Origin: an uncultured Prevotella sp.
GTDB lineage: Bacteria; Bacteroidota; Bacteroidia; Bacteroidales; Bacteroidaceae
Direction: 5' to 3'
Length of the DNA: 64,000 nucleotides
NCBI GenBank assembly: GCA_900322035.1
Contig: ONYL01000004.1
Span: 1-64,000, forward strand
Positions 18,934 through 28,448 of this stretch are shown piece after piece (positions within the stretch are counted from its first letter, which is position 1; each line of letters opens with the position of its first letter). A model generated the notes under the pieces. It did not search any database. It was not told the origin of the DNA and saw only the letters and a list, made by a program, of their open reading frames with translations. The position numbers were made by a program, and so were the translations under genes.

Positions 18934-20703
18934 ATGGGAGAATACATCGTATCTGCCAGAAAATACCGGCCGATGACTTTCGACAGCGTTGTAGGACAAC
19001 AAGCCCTCACTACCACGCTCAAAAACACCATCAAAAGCGGCAAACTGGCTCATTCCTACCTTTTCTGCGGTCCGCGAGGAGTGGGCAAGACCACTTGCGC
19101 GCGCATCTTCGCCAAGGCTATCAATTGCACCAACCTCACCCCCGACGGCGAGGCGTGCAACGAGTGCGAGAGCTGCAAAGCTTTCAACGAGGGACGGTCG
19201 CTGAACATTTTCGAACTCGACGCAGCCTCTAACAACTCAGTTCAGGACATCCGTGACTTGATATTGCAGACCCGCGTTCCCCCTCAGTCGGGACGCTATA
19301 AGGTATTCATTATCGATGAGGTGCACATGCTCTCACAGGCTGCCTTCAACGCATTTCTTAAAACGTTGGAGGAACCGCCAGCACATGTCATCTTCATTCT
19401 TGCCACAACCGAGAAGCAGAAGATTCTTCCCACGATTCTCTCCCGTTGCCAGATCTATGACTTCGAGCGCATGACGGTTCAAGGGACAGTAGACCATCTG
19501 AAACACGTGGCCGAAAAAGAAGGCATTGCCTATGAAGAAGCCGCACTGACGCTCATCGCAGAAAAAGCCGACGGCGGTATGCGCGACGCTCTGTCCATCT
19601 TCGACCAGGCCGCCAGCTTCTGCCAGGGTAACATCACTTATCAGAAAGTGCTGGAAGATCTCAACGTACTCGATGAGGACAATTATTTCAAGATGGTTGA
19701 GCTCGCACTGAAAAACAACGTTCCTGAACTGATGGTGACGCTCAACAATATCATCAACAAGGGTTTCGATGGCGGACGTATCATCAATGGACTTGCCGCC
19801 CACATGCGTAATGTACTGATGGCAAAGAATCCTGAGACATTGCCTCTGCTGGAAACGAGCGACTCGCAACGCCAGCGCTTCCAGCAACAGGCACAGAGCT
19901 GCCCCACCTCGTTCCTGTACAAAGCTTTAGAGATAGCCAACAGATGCGACGTCAACTATCGCAACAGCTCCAACAAACGGCTGCTCGTAGAACTCACACT
20001 CATCGAGATAGCACAAATCACGCAGCCCGACGACACGGCTGCGGGTGCGGGGCGTAGCCCTAAGCGTCTGAAAAACCTGTTCAAGAAAATCGCTTCCCAG
20101 GTGAAGCCGGTCCCACAGGTGGCTGGCGCGAATAAGCCGGGCAGCACCATCGATACAACGACAAAGCCCGCTCCAAAGTCTGTCGTTAATGCGAACATGG
20201 CCACTCAACCAGTGGCAAACGAGAGCAAAAAGCCTGTTTTCAAACTGGGCAACATCGGCATGACATTCAACGACCTGAGGCGCAACGCCCAGGAAAAGAA
20301 GCAAGCCATCGCCCCACAGGTCACCAACAAAGGAGAAAGCGACGACTTCAACGAGGAGCAGCTCGCCTTTCAATGGCTGTCGATGTGCAACCGTATGCCA
20401 AAGGAGATGGTCGGTATGGCACAGCGCATGAAGAACATGACGCCCCACATCACGGAATTCCCCAACGTAGAAGTGGTGGTGGAGAACGAGATCCTTCTTC
20501 ATCAGATGGAGGGCATCAAGGCCCGCATTCTGGCAACACTGGCCAAGGAACTTCACAATGCCAATATCCACTTCTCGCTGAGACTGGCCGAAGCCAACGA
20601 GATAAAGAAAGTACTCAACAAGCGCGAGCTATTCGACCAGATGAGAAAAGAGAATCCCGCTGTTGAAGCCCTGCGAAAGGGACTGGAGCTCGAGCTGGCT
20701 TAG
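18934..20703 (+). CDS. dnaX: DNA polymerase III subunit gamma/tau
   Basis: The clamp-loader ATPase that loads the beta clamp and ties the replicase together. Walker A GPRGVGKT is at residues 46-53. The zinc module has Cys at about 65, 75, 78 and 81 (GEACNECESC), Walker B is DEVHML, and the SRC sensor-1 region follows at TILSRCQIYDF. Residues about 365-470 form a Pro/Ala/Lys-rich linker, and a Bacteroidetes-type C-terminal domain follows. No A-rich slippery site like that of E. coli dnaX was found, so a frameshifted gamma form is not supported. Confidence 0.95.
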   Translation: MGEYIVSARKYRPMTFDSVVGQQALTTTLKNTIKSGKLAHSYLFCGPRGVGKTTCARIFAKAINCTNLTPDGEACNECESCKAFNEGRSLNIFELDAASNNSVQDIRDLILQTRVPPQSGRYKVFIIDEVHMLSQAAFNAFLKTLEEPPAHVIFILATTEKQKILPTILSRCQIYDFERMTVQGTVDHLKHVAEKEGIAYEEAALTLIAEKADGGMRDALSIFDQAASFCQGNITYQKVLEDLNVLDEDNYFKMVELALKNNVPELMVTLNNIINKGFDGGRIINGLAAHMRNVLMAKNPETLPLLETSDSQRQRFQQQAQSCPTSFLYKALEIANRCDVNYRNSSNKRLLVELTLIEIAQITQPDDTAAGAGRSPKRLKNLFKKIASQVKPVPQVAGANKPGSTIDTTTKPAPKSVVNANMATQPVANESKKPVFKLGNIGMTFNDLRRNAQEKKQAIAPQVTNKGESDDFNEEQLAFQWLSMCNRMPKEMVGMAQRMKNMTPHITEFPNVEVVVENEILLHQMEGIKARILATLAKELHNANIHFSLRLAEANEIKKVLNKRELFDQMRKENPAVEALRKGLELELA

Positions 20704-20730
20704 GTCGTTAGTCATTTCCGACCATTTTGT

Positions 20731-20761
20731 TTTGTCTTCTTTGATAATAGTCGTACCTTTG
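20731..20761 (+). promoter_or_regulatory. Bacteroidetes-type promoter of the HD phosphohydrolase gene
   Basis: TTTG at 20731-20734, 19 bases, TACCTTTG at 20754-20761, with the ATG at 20797. Confidence 0.7.
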
Positions 20762-20796
20762 CAAAGAAAATACAACCACAGCAAGTTTACAGAGCA

Positions 20797-21351
20797 ATGG
20801 ACTATCAGAAAATCATCGACAGGTATTATCCCGAAGACAATAAGCTAAAATATATATTGATCACCCACAGCCGCCTGGTCAGCCAGCGCGCGCTGAAGAT
20901 ATGCGACGCCCATCCTGAATTGGGGATGGACCGCCAATTTATAGAAGAAGCCGCCATGCTCCACGACATTGGTATTTGCCGCTGCGATGCCCCCGGCATC
21001 GAATGTTTCGGCACAGAGCCCTATATCTGTCACGGCCGTATTGGTGCCACTATGCTTCGCGCCGAAGGACTTGAGCGCCACGCCCGCGTCTGCGAACGCC
21101 ACACGGGAGCCGGACTCACCAAAGAGGAGATCATTCGCCAGCAACTACCCCTGCCACATCAAGACTTCCTGCCCGAGACACTCGAAGAAAAACTCATCTG
21201 CTATGCTGACAAATTTTACAGCAAGACCCATCCCGAACGGGAGAAAAGCTACGACCGCGCTCTCAAAAGTGTAGCCAAATTCGGCGATGACGGGGCCCGA
21301 CGATTCAAAGAATGGACGGCACTCTTCGAGCCCGAAAACGTTAAAAATTGA
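20797..21351 (+). CDS. HD-domain phosphohydrolase
   Basis: A 184-residue cytoplasmic protein of the HD/HDIG superfamily, metal-dependent phosphohydrolases acting on nucleotides or similar phosphoesters. The metal ligands are in HSRLVSQRALKI (first His) and AAMLHDIGI (HD pair). Later His residues in CHGRIGATMLR and CERHTG could complete the site. The substrate is unknown. It has its own promoter between dnaX and lptD, so it is not obviously tied to either. Confidence 0.8.
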   Translation: MDYQKIIDRYYPEDNKLKYILITHSRLVSQRALKICDAHPELGMDRQFIEEAAMLHDIGICRCDAPGIECFGTEPYICHGRIGATMLRAEGLERHARVCERHTGAGLTKEEIIRQQLPLPHQDFLPETLEEKLICYADKFYSKTHPEREKSYDRALKSVAKFGDDGARRFKEWTALFEPENVKN

Positions 21352-21403
21352 ATGACAGGGCGACAAAACATCAACAGTAAAGGGATAACTATCAACTTTT
21401 TTG

Positions 21404-21411
21404 TAATTTTG
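21404..21411 (+). promoter_or_regulatory. -7 promoter element directly before lptD
   Basis: TAATTTTG at 21404-21411 lies only 7 bases before the annotated lptD ATG at 21419. The predicted transcription start then falls on or beside the start codon, implying a leaderless message, or use of the next in-frame ATG at 21440. Confidence 0.4.
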
Positions 21412-21418
21412 CATCCTA

Positions 21419-24211
21419 ATGAGACGTCTCGCCTTCATAATGTTTCTTTTAGCTGCCACGGTTTTTGTCGTGGCAGGTAACATGATTTCGCCACAAAAAC
21501 GCCGCGCGAAGGGAAAAGCCGTAACCGTAGATTCCCTCCCCAATCCCAACGACACCACACAGATGGACTCGTTGGAGAAAGCGGTGTGGCTGCGCAACAA
21601 AGCCGTAGACGACTCCATACATCTCGACTCACTCAACAAACAAAAGAAAAACAGCATCGAAATGCCCGTAGACTATACGGCCAACGATTCTATGGTCTAC
21701 GACGCTACAAGCAGAAAGGTCCACCTCTTTGGCAAGGCCAACGTGAAATATGAGGGTATGGACTTGGAGAGCGAGAAGATCGCCATCAGTCTCGACAGCA
21801 GCATTGTCCATGCTACCGGTGTCAAGGATACGGCCAAAAAGGCACTCTCGGGCACCCCCGTATTCAAAATGGGAAACGACTCTTATGAAAGCGACACGAT
21901 AGCCTTCAATTTCAAGAGCAAGAAAGGACTCATCAACAACGTCAAGACCGAGCAGCAGGAAGGCTATATCACCAGCCAACTGTCGAAACGCATGGACAAC
22001 GGCGACATTTATTTGCAGCACGGCCGATACACGACCTGCGACAAGGAACATCCCGATTTTTATATAGCACTCAGTCGCGCCAAGGTGCGCCCCAACAAGG
22101 ACGTTGTGTTCGGTCCTGCCTATCTTGTTGTGGCAGATGTCCCTTTGCCTCTCGCTATCCCTTACGGCTTCTTTCCCTTCACCAAGCACTATTCTTCCGG
22201 TTTCATCATGCCAACCTATGGCGATGAGAACGACCGAGGTTTCTACCTGCGCGACGGTGGATATTATTTCGCCATGAGCGACAAATGGGATCTGAAACTG
22301 TTAGGCGAAATCTATACCAAAGGCTCATGGGGTATCTCGGCCGCCTCCAACTATAATAAGAGGTATAAGTATAGCGGATCGGTCTATTTCAGCTATCAGA
22401 ACACAAAGACCGGCGACAAGGGCATGCCCGACTATACCAAACAAGAGAGTTTCAAAATACAGTGGAGCCACCGCCAGGATGCCAAGGCCAATCCTTTCTC
22501 CACTCTGGCGGCGAGTGTCAACTTCGCCACGTCGAGCTATGAGCGCAACAACCTCAACAGCATGTACAACCCGCAGACCATGACCCAGAGCACGCGTACT
22601 TCGTCGGTGAGTTGGAGTACGGGATTCTCAAGCTTGGGCATGACGCTGAGCTCTTCGGCCAACCTGTCGCAAAACATGCGCACCAACGAACTGAGCATGA
22701 CGTTGCCCGACCTCAACGTCAACGTGTCGCGTTTCTATCCTTTCCGGCGCAAGCAAATGGTTGGAAAGGAGCGCTGGTATGAGAAAATATCCATGAGCTA
22801 CACCGGACAGCTCTCCAACTCCATCACGACCAACGAGGACCACCTGCTCCACAGCGACCTGGCAAAAGAATGGAGCAACGGTATCCAGCACAATATTCCC
22901 GTCAACGGCAACTTCACGCTGGCCAAATACATCAACATTACTTTGGGATTCAATTTCACCGACCGCATGTACTTCAAAAAGGAGAACATGCAGTGGGATC
23001 AGGCAGCCCAAGCTGTGGCCATCGATACTACTTATGGCTTCTACAACGTCTACAACTGGAATGCCAGCATCGGAGCCAGCACGAAGTTCTATGGGATGTT
23101 TATCCCCAACCGCAAGATCTTCGGTGATAAGATTCAGGCCATTCGTCACGTCTTCACCCCCACGGTGAGCTTCTCCTATGCTCCTGATTTCGGCAACAAG
23201 TACTATGAGACCTATCAGCGCACCAACAGCGACGGCAGCGTGGAACTGGTGGAATACAGCCCCTATCGCAGCGGACTCTACAGCGTGCCGGGTAAAGGCA
23301 AAACGGGAAGCATCACCATGCAGGTGAGCAACAATATAGAGATGAAAATCAGGAGCGACAAGGATTCGACCGGCATCAAGAAGATCAGCATCATCGACGA
23401 ACTTGGCGCTCAAATGAGCTACAACTTTGCCGCAAGCTATCACAGATGGAGTGACCTGTCGACCAACTTGAGACTGAAATGGTGGAAAAACTACACCTTC
23501 AATCTCAATGCCGTGTTTGCCACCTACGCCTACGAGCTGGACAAGAACGGGCACCCCTACGTGGGCAACCACACCGAATACAGCAAAGGCCGCTTCGGAC
23601 GTTTCCTGGGGATGAGCCAAAACATCTCGTTCACGCTGACTCCCGACAAGCTCAAAAAGCTCTTCGGAGGTAGCGTAGACGACAACGACAACAAGAAAAA
23701 CGATAATGACGATGACGACGAAGGAGTCGACACCGACATCGAGAGCAACGTTGACGACAACCTGGTCAAGGGACAGCATGGAGCAAAGAAAAAGTCGGGA
23801 GGCAGCAAGGCCGAAACCGATGACGACGGCTACATGCGCTTCTCCATGCCCTGGTCGCTTACTTTCGGCTACGGTGTCACCATGCGCGAGAACACAAGCG
23901 GGAAATTCAACACCAAGAGCATGCGCTACCCCTACAAATTCACCCAAACCCTCAACGTGAGCGGCAACCTGCGCATCTCTGACGGTTGGAACATCTCCTT
24001 CTCCTCAGGTTACGACTTCGACAACCACGCGCTCTCCATGACAACGGCCTCGCTGCAGCGCGACCTCCACTGTTTCAACATGAGCTGTTCGGTGGTGCTG
24101 AAACCCTATACCAGCTACAACTTCTCTTTCCGTGCCAATGCCTCCACCCTAATGGATGCCTTGAAATACGACAAGCGCAGCGGCTATAGCAATGCCGTGC
24201 AATGGTATTGA
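21419..24211 (+). CDS. lptD: LPS-assembly protein LptD
   Basis: The outer-membrane translocon that inserts lipopolysaccharide into the outer leaflet. After a signal peptide (about residues 1-20) there is an OstA/LptA-like jellyroll region (about 80-210: VHLFGKANVKYEGMDLESE, GDIYLQHGRYTTCDKEHPDF). The barrel follows to residue 930, beginning near PLPLAIPYGFFPF, a conserved LptD signature. An unusually acidic Asp/Asn-rich loop lies at about residues 760-790. LptE is not adjacent. If the -7 box at 21404 is the promoter, initiation could instead be at 21440. Confidence 0.9.
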   Translation: MRRLAFIMFLLAATVFVVAGNMISPQKRRAKGKAVTVDSLPNPNDTTQMDSLEKAVWLRNKAVDDSIHLDSLNKQKKNSIEMPVDYTANDSMVYDATSRKVHLFGKANVKYEGMDLESEKIAISLDSSIVHATGVKDTAKKALSGTPVFKMGNDSYESDTIAFNFKSKKGLINNVKTEQQEGYITSQLSKRMDNGDIYLQHGRYTTCDKEHPDFYIALSRAKVRPNKDVVFGPAYLVVADVPLPLAIPYGFFPFTKHYSSGFIMPTYGDENDRGFYLRDGGYYFAMSDKWDLKLLGEIYTKGSWGISAASNYNKRYKYSGSVYFSYQNTKTGDKGMPDYTKQESFKIQWSHRQDAKANPFSTLAASVNFATSSYERNNLNSMYNPQTMTQSTRTSSVSWSTGFSSLGMTLSSSANLSQNMRTNELSMTLPDLNVNVSRFYPFRRKQMVGKERWYEKISMSYTGQLSNSITTNEDHLLHSDLAKEWSNGIQHNIPVNGNFTLAKYINITLGFNFTDRMYFKKENMQWDQAAQAVAIDTTYGFYNVYNWNASIGASTKFYGMFIPNRKIFGDKIQAIRHVFTPTVSFSYAPDFGNKYYETYQRTNSDGSVELVEYSPYRSGLYSVPGKGKTGSITMQVSNNIEMKIRSDKDSTGIKKISIIDELGAQMSYNFAASYHRWSDLSTNLRLKWWKNYTFNLNAVFATYAYELDKNGHPYVGNHTEYSKGRFGRFLGMSQNISFTLTPDKLKKLFGGSVDDNDNKKNDNDDDDEGVDTDIESNVDDNLVKGQHGAKKKSGGSKAETDDDGYMRFSMPWSLTFGYGVTMRENTSGKFNTKSMRYPYKFTQTLNVSGNLRISDGWNISFSSGYDFDNHALSMTTASLQRDLHCFNMSCSVVLKPYTSYNFSFRANASTLMDALKYDKRSGYSNAVQWY

Positions 24212-24233
24212 GACTCACATCAATTGATTGCCT

Positions 24234-24288
24234 AAGTGCAATTTTCCGTTTTTGGTTAACGCCACAAGCAGAAAATTGCACTTTTTTT
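24234..24288 (+). terminator. intrinsic terminator of lptD
   Basis: A perfect 13-bp stem AAGTGCAATTTTC (24234-24246) pairs with 24271-24283, with a 24-base loop, followed by an uninterrupted T run to 24288. Confidence 0.85.
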
Positions 24289-24300
24289 GTGTGTGTTCAT

Positions 24301-24400
24301 GCCGGCAGGCATCTGGGAGCCGGCGGGGCGGCATATGCAAGCCTGCGGGGAGGCATATGAAAGCCCGCGGGGAGACACTTGCCGCCCGGCATCGGCAGCC
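24301..24400 (+). repeat. 22-bp-period GC-rich tandem repeat, locus 1
   Basis: Four units follow each other in the lptD-regulator gap (24212-24673). The anchor hexamers CATCTG, CATATG, CATATG and CACTTG start at 24310, 24332, 24354 and 24376, exactly 22 bases apart. The unit consensus is GGCATATG-NNN-GCC-NGC-GGGG with one variable base. The first unit lacks four bases of the spacer and the last trails off. There are no spacers, so it is not CRISPR. It lies between the lptD terminator and the promoter of the next gene. The same unit appears inverted at 36742-36822. Confidence 0.8.
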
Positions 24401-24639
24401 ACTTTTTATGTTGCGAATAGCTGTATCTCATCAGATGCCTATATCGTGCCCTACAGTCCAATGCAATCTTCGGCCGTCTAAATAAAGAAGAAAAGACAGA
24501 GCCCTCCCCAAAAAAAGACGGCAGCACTGGTATCCAGTAACGGGCAAGAAGATCTCACTGGCCCTCCGCGCTTCCCCATTGTGCACGACGCTTTGCTAAG
24601 ATTTTGTTATCTCAATGTCTCTTTTTACATTTTTTTTTT

Positions 24640-24647
24640 TAATTTTG
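24640..24647 (+). promoter_or_regulatory. -7 promoter element of the hybrid regulator gene
   Basis: TAATTTTG at 24640-24647, 27 bases before the ATG at 24674, preceded by a run of T. No good -33 TTTG at the normal spacing, so expression may be low. Confidence 0.4.
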
Positions 24648-24673
24648 CAGTATCACCAAACTTTGAATGATTT

Positions 24674-26989
24674 ATGGCCGACCTTAAAACAGCAGAAAGT
24701 GAAACCACGTATCCCAAAGGATATGCCTCGGCCCAGAGTCCTATCAATATGAAATTCCTAAATACGAGGCCGAAAACGCTCCCAACAAATCCTCTGCTTC
24801 TTGTGCTGCTACTGTTGATGTCAGGATGGCTGACAAGCTGCACCTTTCGCACCTCCTACAAATATAAGATTGGTGTGTCGCAATGCGTTGGCGGACGTTG
24901 GCGCGACAAGGTGAACAACGAGATGCTCTCCGCTCAGCATCTCTACGACACCGACGTTAAGGTATGCATCGCCAATGCCGACAACAACACAGACCGTCAA
25001 CGTCAGCAGATCGACAGCTTGATAAAAGCCGGTGTGGACCTGTTAGTCATTTCGCCCAATGAGTACAAACCACTTTCGCCCTGTGTGGATGAAGCCAAGA
25101 AGAAAGGCATCCCCGTAATACTCTTCGAGCGCAAGACCTCGACCGACAACTACACCGCCTATATCGGTGGCGACAACGTGGAGGCAGGGCGCGCCATGGG
25201 CCGTTATGCCGCCGGTTTGTGCCACGACAGCATCCGTGTGGAGCGCCGCCCGGTTGTGCTGGAAATCACAGGGCGTCTCGTGATGTCGCCCGACAGAGAA
25301 CGCTACGAGGGCTTCAGCAGTGTGATGAAGGAGCATCCGGAGTTGGACTATCAGCATATAGAGACCAACTGGTCGTTTGAGGAATCTTATGCCGCCACGA
25401 AGAAATGGCTACTGGAGGGGAAACCTCTTGACGTCGTCTTCTGCCAGAGCGATTTGGCTTCCTTTGGAGCCTACAAGGCCGCCAAAGAACTTGGTAAGGA
25501 GAAGAATATCTATTTCCTCGGCGTAGACGCGCTGCCGGGCGAGGGCCTCGAGGCCATTAAGCAAGGCAAACTTGCTGCCAGCTACATCTATCCCACCCAT
25601 GGCGAAGAGATTATTGCCCTGGCACTGAATATTCTCGAGCACAAGCCCTACAAGCGCACGAATATCATTGAGAGTATCGTCGTCACTCCAGAGAACGTGG
25701 AAGATATTGCCATCAATGCCTATGCCATTATGCGACAGAACGACTACTTGATCACCATCCAAAACAAGTTGGAAAAATACCTCGGACTGTACCATGCCCA
25801 GCGCACGTTGCTCATCGCCTCCTTTGCCTTAGCTTTACTTCTCTTGTTTGCTGTGGTGCTGGCCTGGCGATCCTTTGTGGTCACAAGAAGGGCCAACCGG
25901 CGGATAAAGGAATTAGGCAAGGAGCAAACCCTCTTCTATACCAATGCCAGCCACCAGCTGCGCACGCCCCTGACGCTGATAACGGGTCCGCTGGCCCAAT
26001 TGGCTGAGAGTAAAGCCTTGACCACTACCGACCGAGACCTTCTCAACATCGTGAGGCGAAACGCCGCCCAACTGCTCCGCCTCGTGACAGACGTGCTGCA
26101 ATTCCAAAAGGAAAATCAGCGCCTTTTCCATGAGGCTCAAACCTGTGAGGCCGACGAGATTAGCCGACGGTCGGTTCAGGATGGACAGCACGATATGGTC
26201 TTGCGCGACCAGGGCGACGAACTGTCCACCGTGCTCATTGTTGACGACAATGCAGACATGCGTCAATACCTGCGCACTCTGCTTGTCGGCCGCTACTATG
26301 TATTGGAGGCCAGCGACGGGCAAAGCGGATTGAGGCTCGCCCGTGAAAGCATACCCGATCTTGTTGTGAGCGATGTGATGATGCCTGTGATGGACGGCCT
26401 CACCTTCTGTAGCAAACTCAAGTCCGCCCCGCTGACGAGCCATATCCCCGTGATATTGCTCACAGCCCGCAGCTCTGATGAGCAGCAGGCCGAGGGATTA
26501 AGCCTGGGAGCCGATGCCTATCTCACCAAGCCGTTCAGTGCCGAGGTGCTATTGGCACATATCGCCAGTCTGCTGTCCAACCGGCAGAAACTACGCGAGA
26601 TCTTTGCAGCCAACGAATCGCCAGCCCACACCGAAAGCAAAGTAGAGGAAAAGATCAGCACTCCCGACAAGCGCTTCATGGACGCACTCCGTGATGCCAT
26701 CTACAAGAATATGAGTAATCCCAAACTGAAGATGGACGACTTGGGGGCCGACATGGGAATCAGCCGTGTGCAACTCTATCGCAAGGTGAAAGTCATGACA
26801 GGCAAGTCACCGGTGGAGCTACTCAGGGAGATACGTCTTCAAAGAGCCAACAAACTATTGAAGAGCACCGACAAGACGGTGGCCGAGGTGGCCTATGAAG
26901 TGGGCTTTGGCACTCCCGGTTATTTTTCCTCCTGCTTCAAAAAGCAGTATGGCAAATACCCCACGGAAATGAGGGAAGACACGAAATGA
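24674..26989 (+). CDS. hybrid two-component regulator with periplasmic sugar sensor, lacking the ATPase domain
   Basis: A single-chain sensor-regulator of 771 residues. The order is: first membrane segment (about 38-56), a LacI/ribose-binding-protein-like sensor (about 64-355), second membrane segment (about 378-398), a HisKA dimerisation helix with the phosphorylatable H427 (ASHQLRTPLTLI), a receiver domain (about 518-635, phospho-acceptor D567 in VVSDVMMP, K619), and an AraC-type helix-turn-helix (about 665-768). Only about 38 residues separate the HisKA helices from the receiver, so the HATPase_c domain is absent. Bacteroides thetaiotaomicron BT1754, which senses fructose, has the same sensor type. 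The neighbouring kinase, transporter and GH32 point to fructose as ligand (inference). An alternative start is M26 at 24749. Confidence 0.85.
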   Translation: MADLKTAESETTYPKGYASAQSPINMKFLNTRPKTLPTNPLLLVLLLLMSGWLTSCTFRTSYKYKIGVSQCVGGRWRDKVNNEMLSAQHLYDTDVKVCIANADNNTDRQRQQIDSLIKAGVDLLVISPNEYKPLSPCVDEAKKKGIPVILFERKTSTDNYTAYIGGDNVEAGRAMGRYAAGLCHDSIRVERRPVVLEITGRLVMSPDRERYEGFSSVMKEHPELDYQHIETNWSFEESYAATKKWLLEGKPLDVVFCQSDLASFGAYKAAKELGKEKNIYFLGVDALPGEGLEAIKQGKLAASYIYPTHGEEIIALALNILEHKPYKRTNIIESIVVTPENVEDIAINAYAIMRQNDYLITIQNKLEKYLGLYHAQRTLLIASFALALLLLFAVVLAWRSFVVTRRANRRIKELGKEQTLFYTNASHQLRTPLTLITGPLAQLAESKALTTTDRDLLNIVRRNAAQLLRLVTDVLQFQKENQRLFHEAQTCEADEISRRSVQDGQHDMVLRDQGDELSTVLIVDDNADMRQYLRTLLVGRYYVLEASDGQSGLRLARESIPDLVVSDVMMPVMDGLTFCSKLKSAPLTSHIPVILLTARSSDEQQAEGLSLGADAYLTKPFSAEVLLAHIASLLSNRQKLREIFAANESPAHTESKVEEKISTPDKRFMDALRDAIYKNMSNPKLKMDDLGADMGISRVQLYRKVKVMTGKSPVELLREIRLQRANKLLKSTDKTVAEVAYEVGFGTPGYFSSCFKKQYGKYPTEMREDTK

Positions 26990-27105
26990 GGCCAACAACA
27001 GCCTTTTTTAGTCGACTATTTTGTCTTTCTATGCAAAAATTGATACATGTAATAAATGTGATAGTTTTTGAAAGATGTATTATTAGCCGGCTTTGTTCTT
27101 TTATC

Positions 27106-27113
27106 TACTTTTG
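27106..27113 (+). promoter_or_regulatory. -7 promoter element of the transporter-kinase operon
   Basis: TACTTTTG at 27106-27113 matches the -7 box. The leader to the transporter ATG at 27230 is about 110 bases, long for this genome. No -33 box at the usual spacing, which fits a promoter needing an activator such as the regulator encoded just upstream (inference). Confidence 0.4.
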
Positions 27114-27229
27114 CATCCAGCAAACGAAGGTCCCAACGGCACATCGGAAAACAAACCCGTTTTCATCCCCGAAAGCCTGCGGACCGGATATCCTGAATGT
27201 GACATATAAACAACAAAGGACCTAATAAT

Positions 27230-28411
27230 ATGGATAAAAAAATCGACAAATTAGCACTTGTCAGTGTTATGCTCTGCTTCTTCGCCATGGGCTTTGTAGA
27301 CTTGGTGGGAATTGCATCTAACTATGTGAAAAAAGACCTTGGGCTGAATGATGCTACCGCAAACATTTTCCCCTCGCTGGTCTTCTTCTGGTTTCTTATT
27401 TTCTCTGTCCCCACTGGGGTGTTGATGAATAAGATTGGACGCAAAAAGACGGTATTGCTCTCGCTCGCCGTTACAGTGGTGTCGTTGTTGCTCCCTGCAT
27501 TCGGCGAAAGCTTCGGCTTGATGCTGGTCAGCTTCTCACTCTTGGGCATCGGCAACGCGCTCATGCAGACCTCTCTCAATCCTCTTGTGGCCACCGTGGT
27601 GCGCGGTGGGCATCTGGCTTCCACGCTCACTTTCGGACAGTTTGTTAAGGCCATCGCCTCCTTCATGGCTCCCTATATAGCAGCTTGGGGCGCCACACAG
27701 GCCATTCCCAATTTCGGACTGGGCTGGCGCGTGCTCTTCCCCATCTACCTCTTTATCGGCATGGCTGCCTCACTCATGTTGCTCTCCACTCCCATCCAGG
27801 AAGAAGAAAATCACACCTCCGATTCGGAAAAGTCACCCACAGTAGCCCATCAGTTCGCTGCCAGCTTCCAACTGTTAGGCAAGCCCATTGTTCTGCTGAG
27901 CTTTATTGGCATCATGTGCCATGTGGGCATCGACGTAGGCACCAATACTACGGCACCGAAGATTCTCATGGAACGCTTAGGCATGACACTCGATGACGCA
28001 GCCTTTGCCACATCCCTGTATTTCATCTTCCGTACCATTGGCTGTTTCACAGGCTCTTTCTTCCTGCGTGTCGTCAACAACCGCCTGTTTTTCATCATCT
28101 CCATCACAATGATGGCACTGTCTATGCTCGGTCTTTTTGTCGGAACCTCCAAGTTGGTGCTCTACACCGCCATCGCTCTCGTGGGTTACGGCAACAGCAA
28201 TGTCTTCTCGCTCATTTTCGCTCAAGCTTTGCAGAGTGTACCCGAAAAGCAAAACGAGGTAAGCGGTCTTATGATCATGGGACTCTTCGGCGGAACGGTT
28301 TTCCCACTCTTTATGGGCTTCGCCAGTGATGCCATGGGCCAGGCAGGCGCCGTATTGGTGATGGCCGTGGGTGTGGCCTATCTCTTCTCTTACATCAGAA
28401 ACGTGAAATAA
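27230..28411 (+). CDS. MFS sugar transporter, probable fructose/proton symporter
   Basis: A 393-residue inner-membrane carrier with about twelve hydrophobic helices (the first at about residues 7-25, ALVSVMLCFFAMGFVDLVG). It carries an MFS loop motif between helices 2 and 3 (MNKIGRKKTV). It resembles the FucP/glucose-galactose transporter group used in Bacteroidetes sugar loci. Lying between the sugar-sensing regulator and a fructokinase, it most likely imports free fructose from the periplasm. Specificity is inferred from context only. Confidence 0.8.
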   Translation: MDKKIDKLALVSVMLCFFAMGFVDLVGIASNYVKKDLGLNDATANIFPSLVFFWFLIFSVPTGVLMNKIGRKKTVLLSLAVTVVSLLLPAFGESFGLMLVSFSLLGIGNALMQTSLNPLVATVVRGGHLASTLTFGQFVKAIASFMAPYIAAWGATQAIPNFGLGWRVLFPIYLFIGMAASLMLLSTPIQEEENHTSDSEKSPTVAHQFAASFQLLGKPIVLLSFIGIMCHVGIDVGTNTTAPKILMERLGMTLDDAAFATSLYFIFRTIGCFTGSFFLRVVNNRLFFIISITMMALSMLGLFVGTSKLVLYTAIALVGYGNSNVFSLIFAQALQSVPEKQNEVSGLMIMGLFGGTVFPLFMGFASDAMGQAGAVLVMAVGVAYLFSYIRNVK

Positions 28412-28448
28412 TCATTTATAGACATAACCAAAAAAACTAAATATCATC

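Noticed and set aside
18934..20703. Programmed frameshift in dnaX to make a short gamma form
   Set aside because: No A-rich slippery heptamer with a following stem was found.
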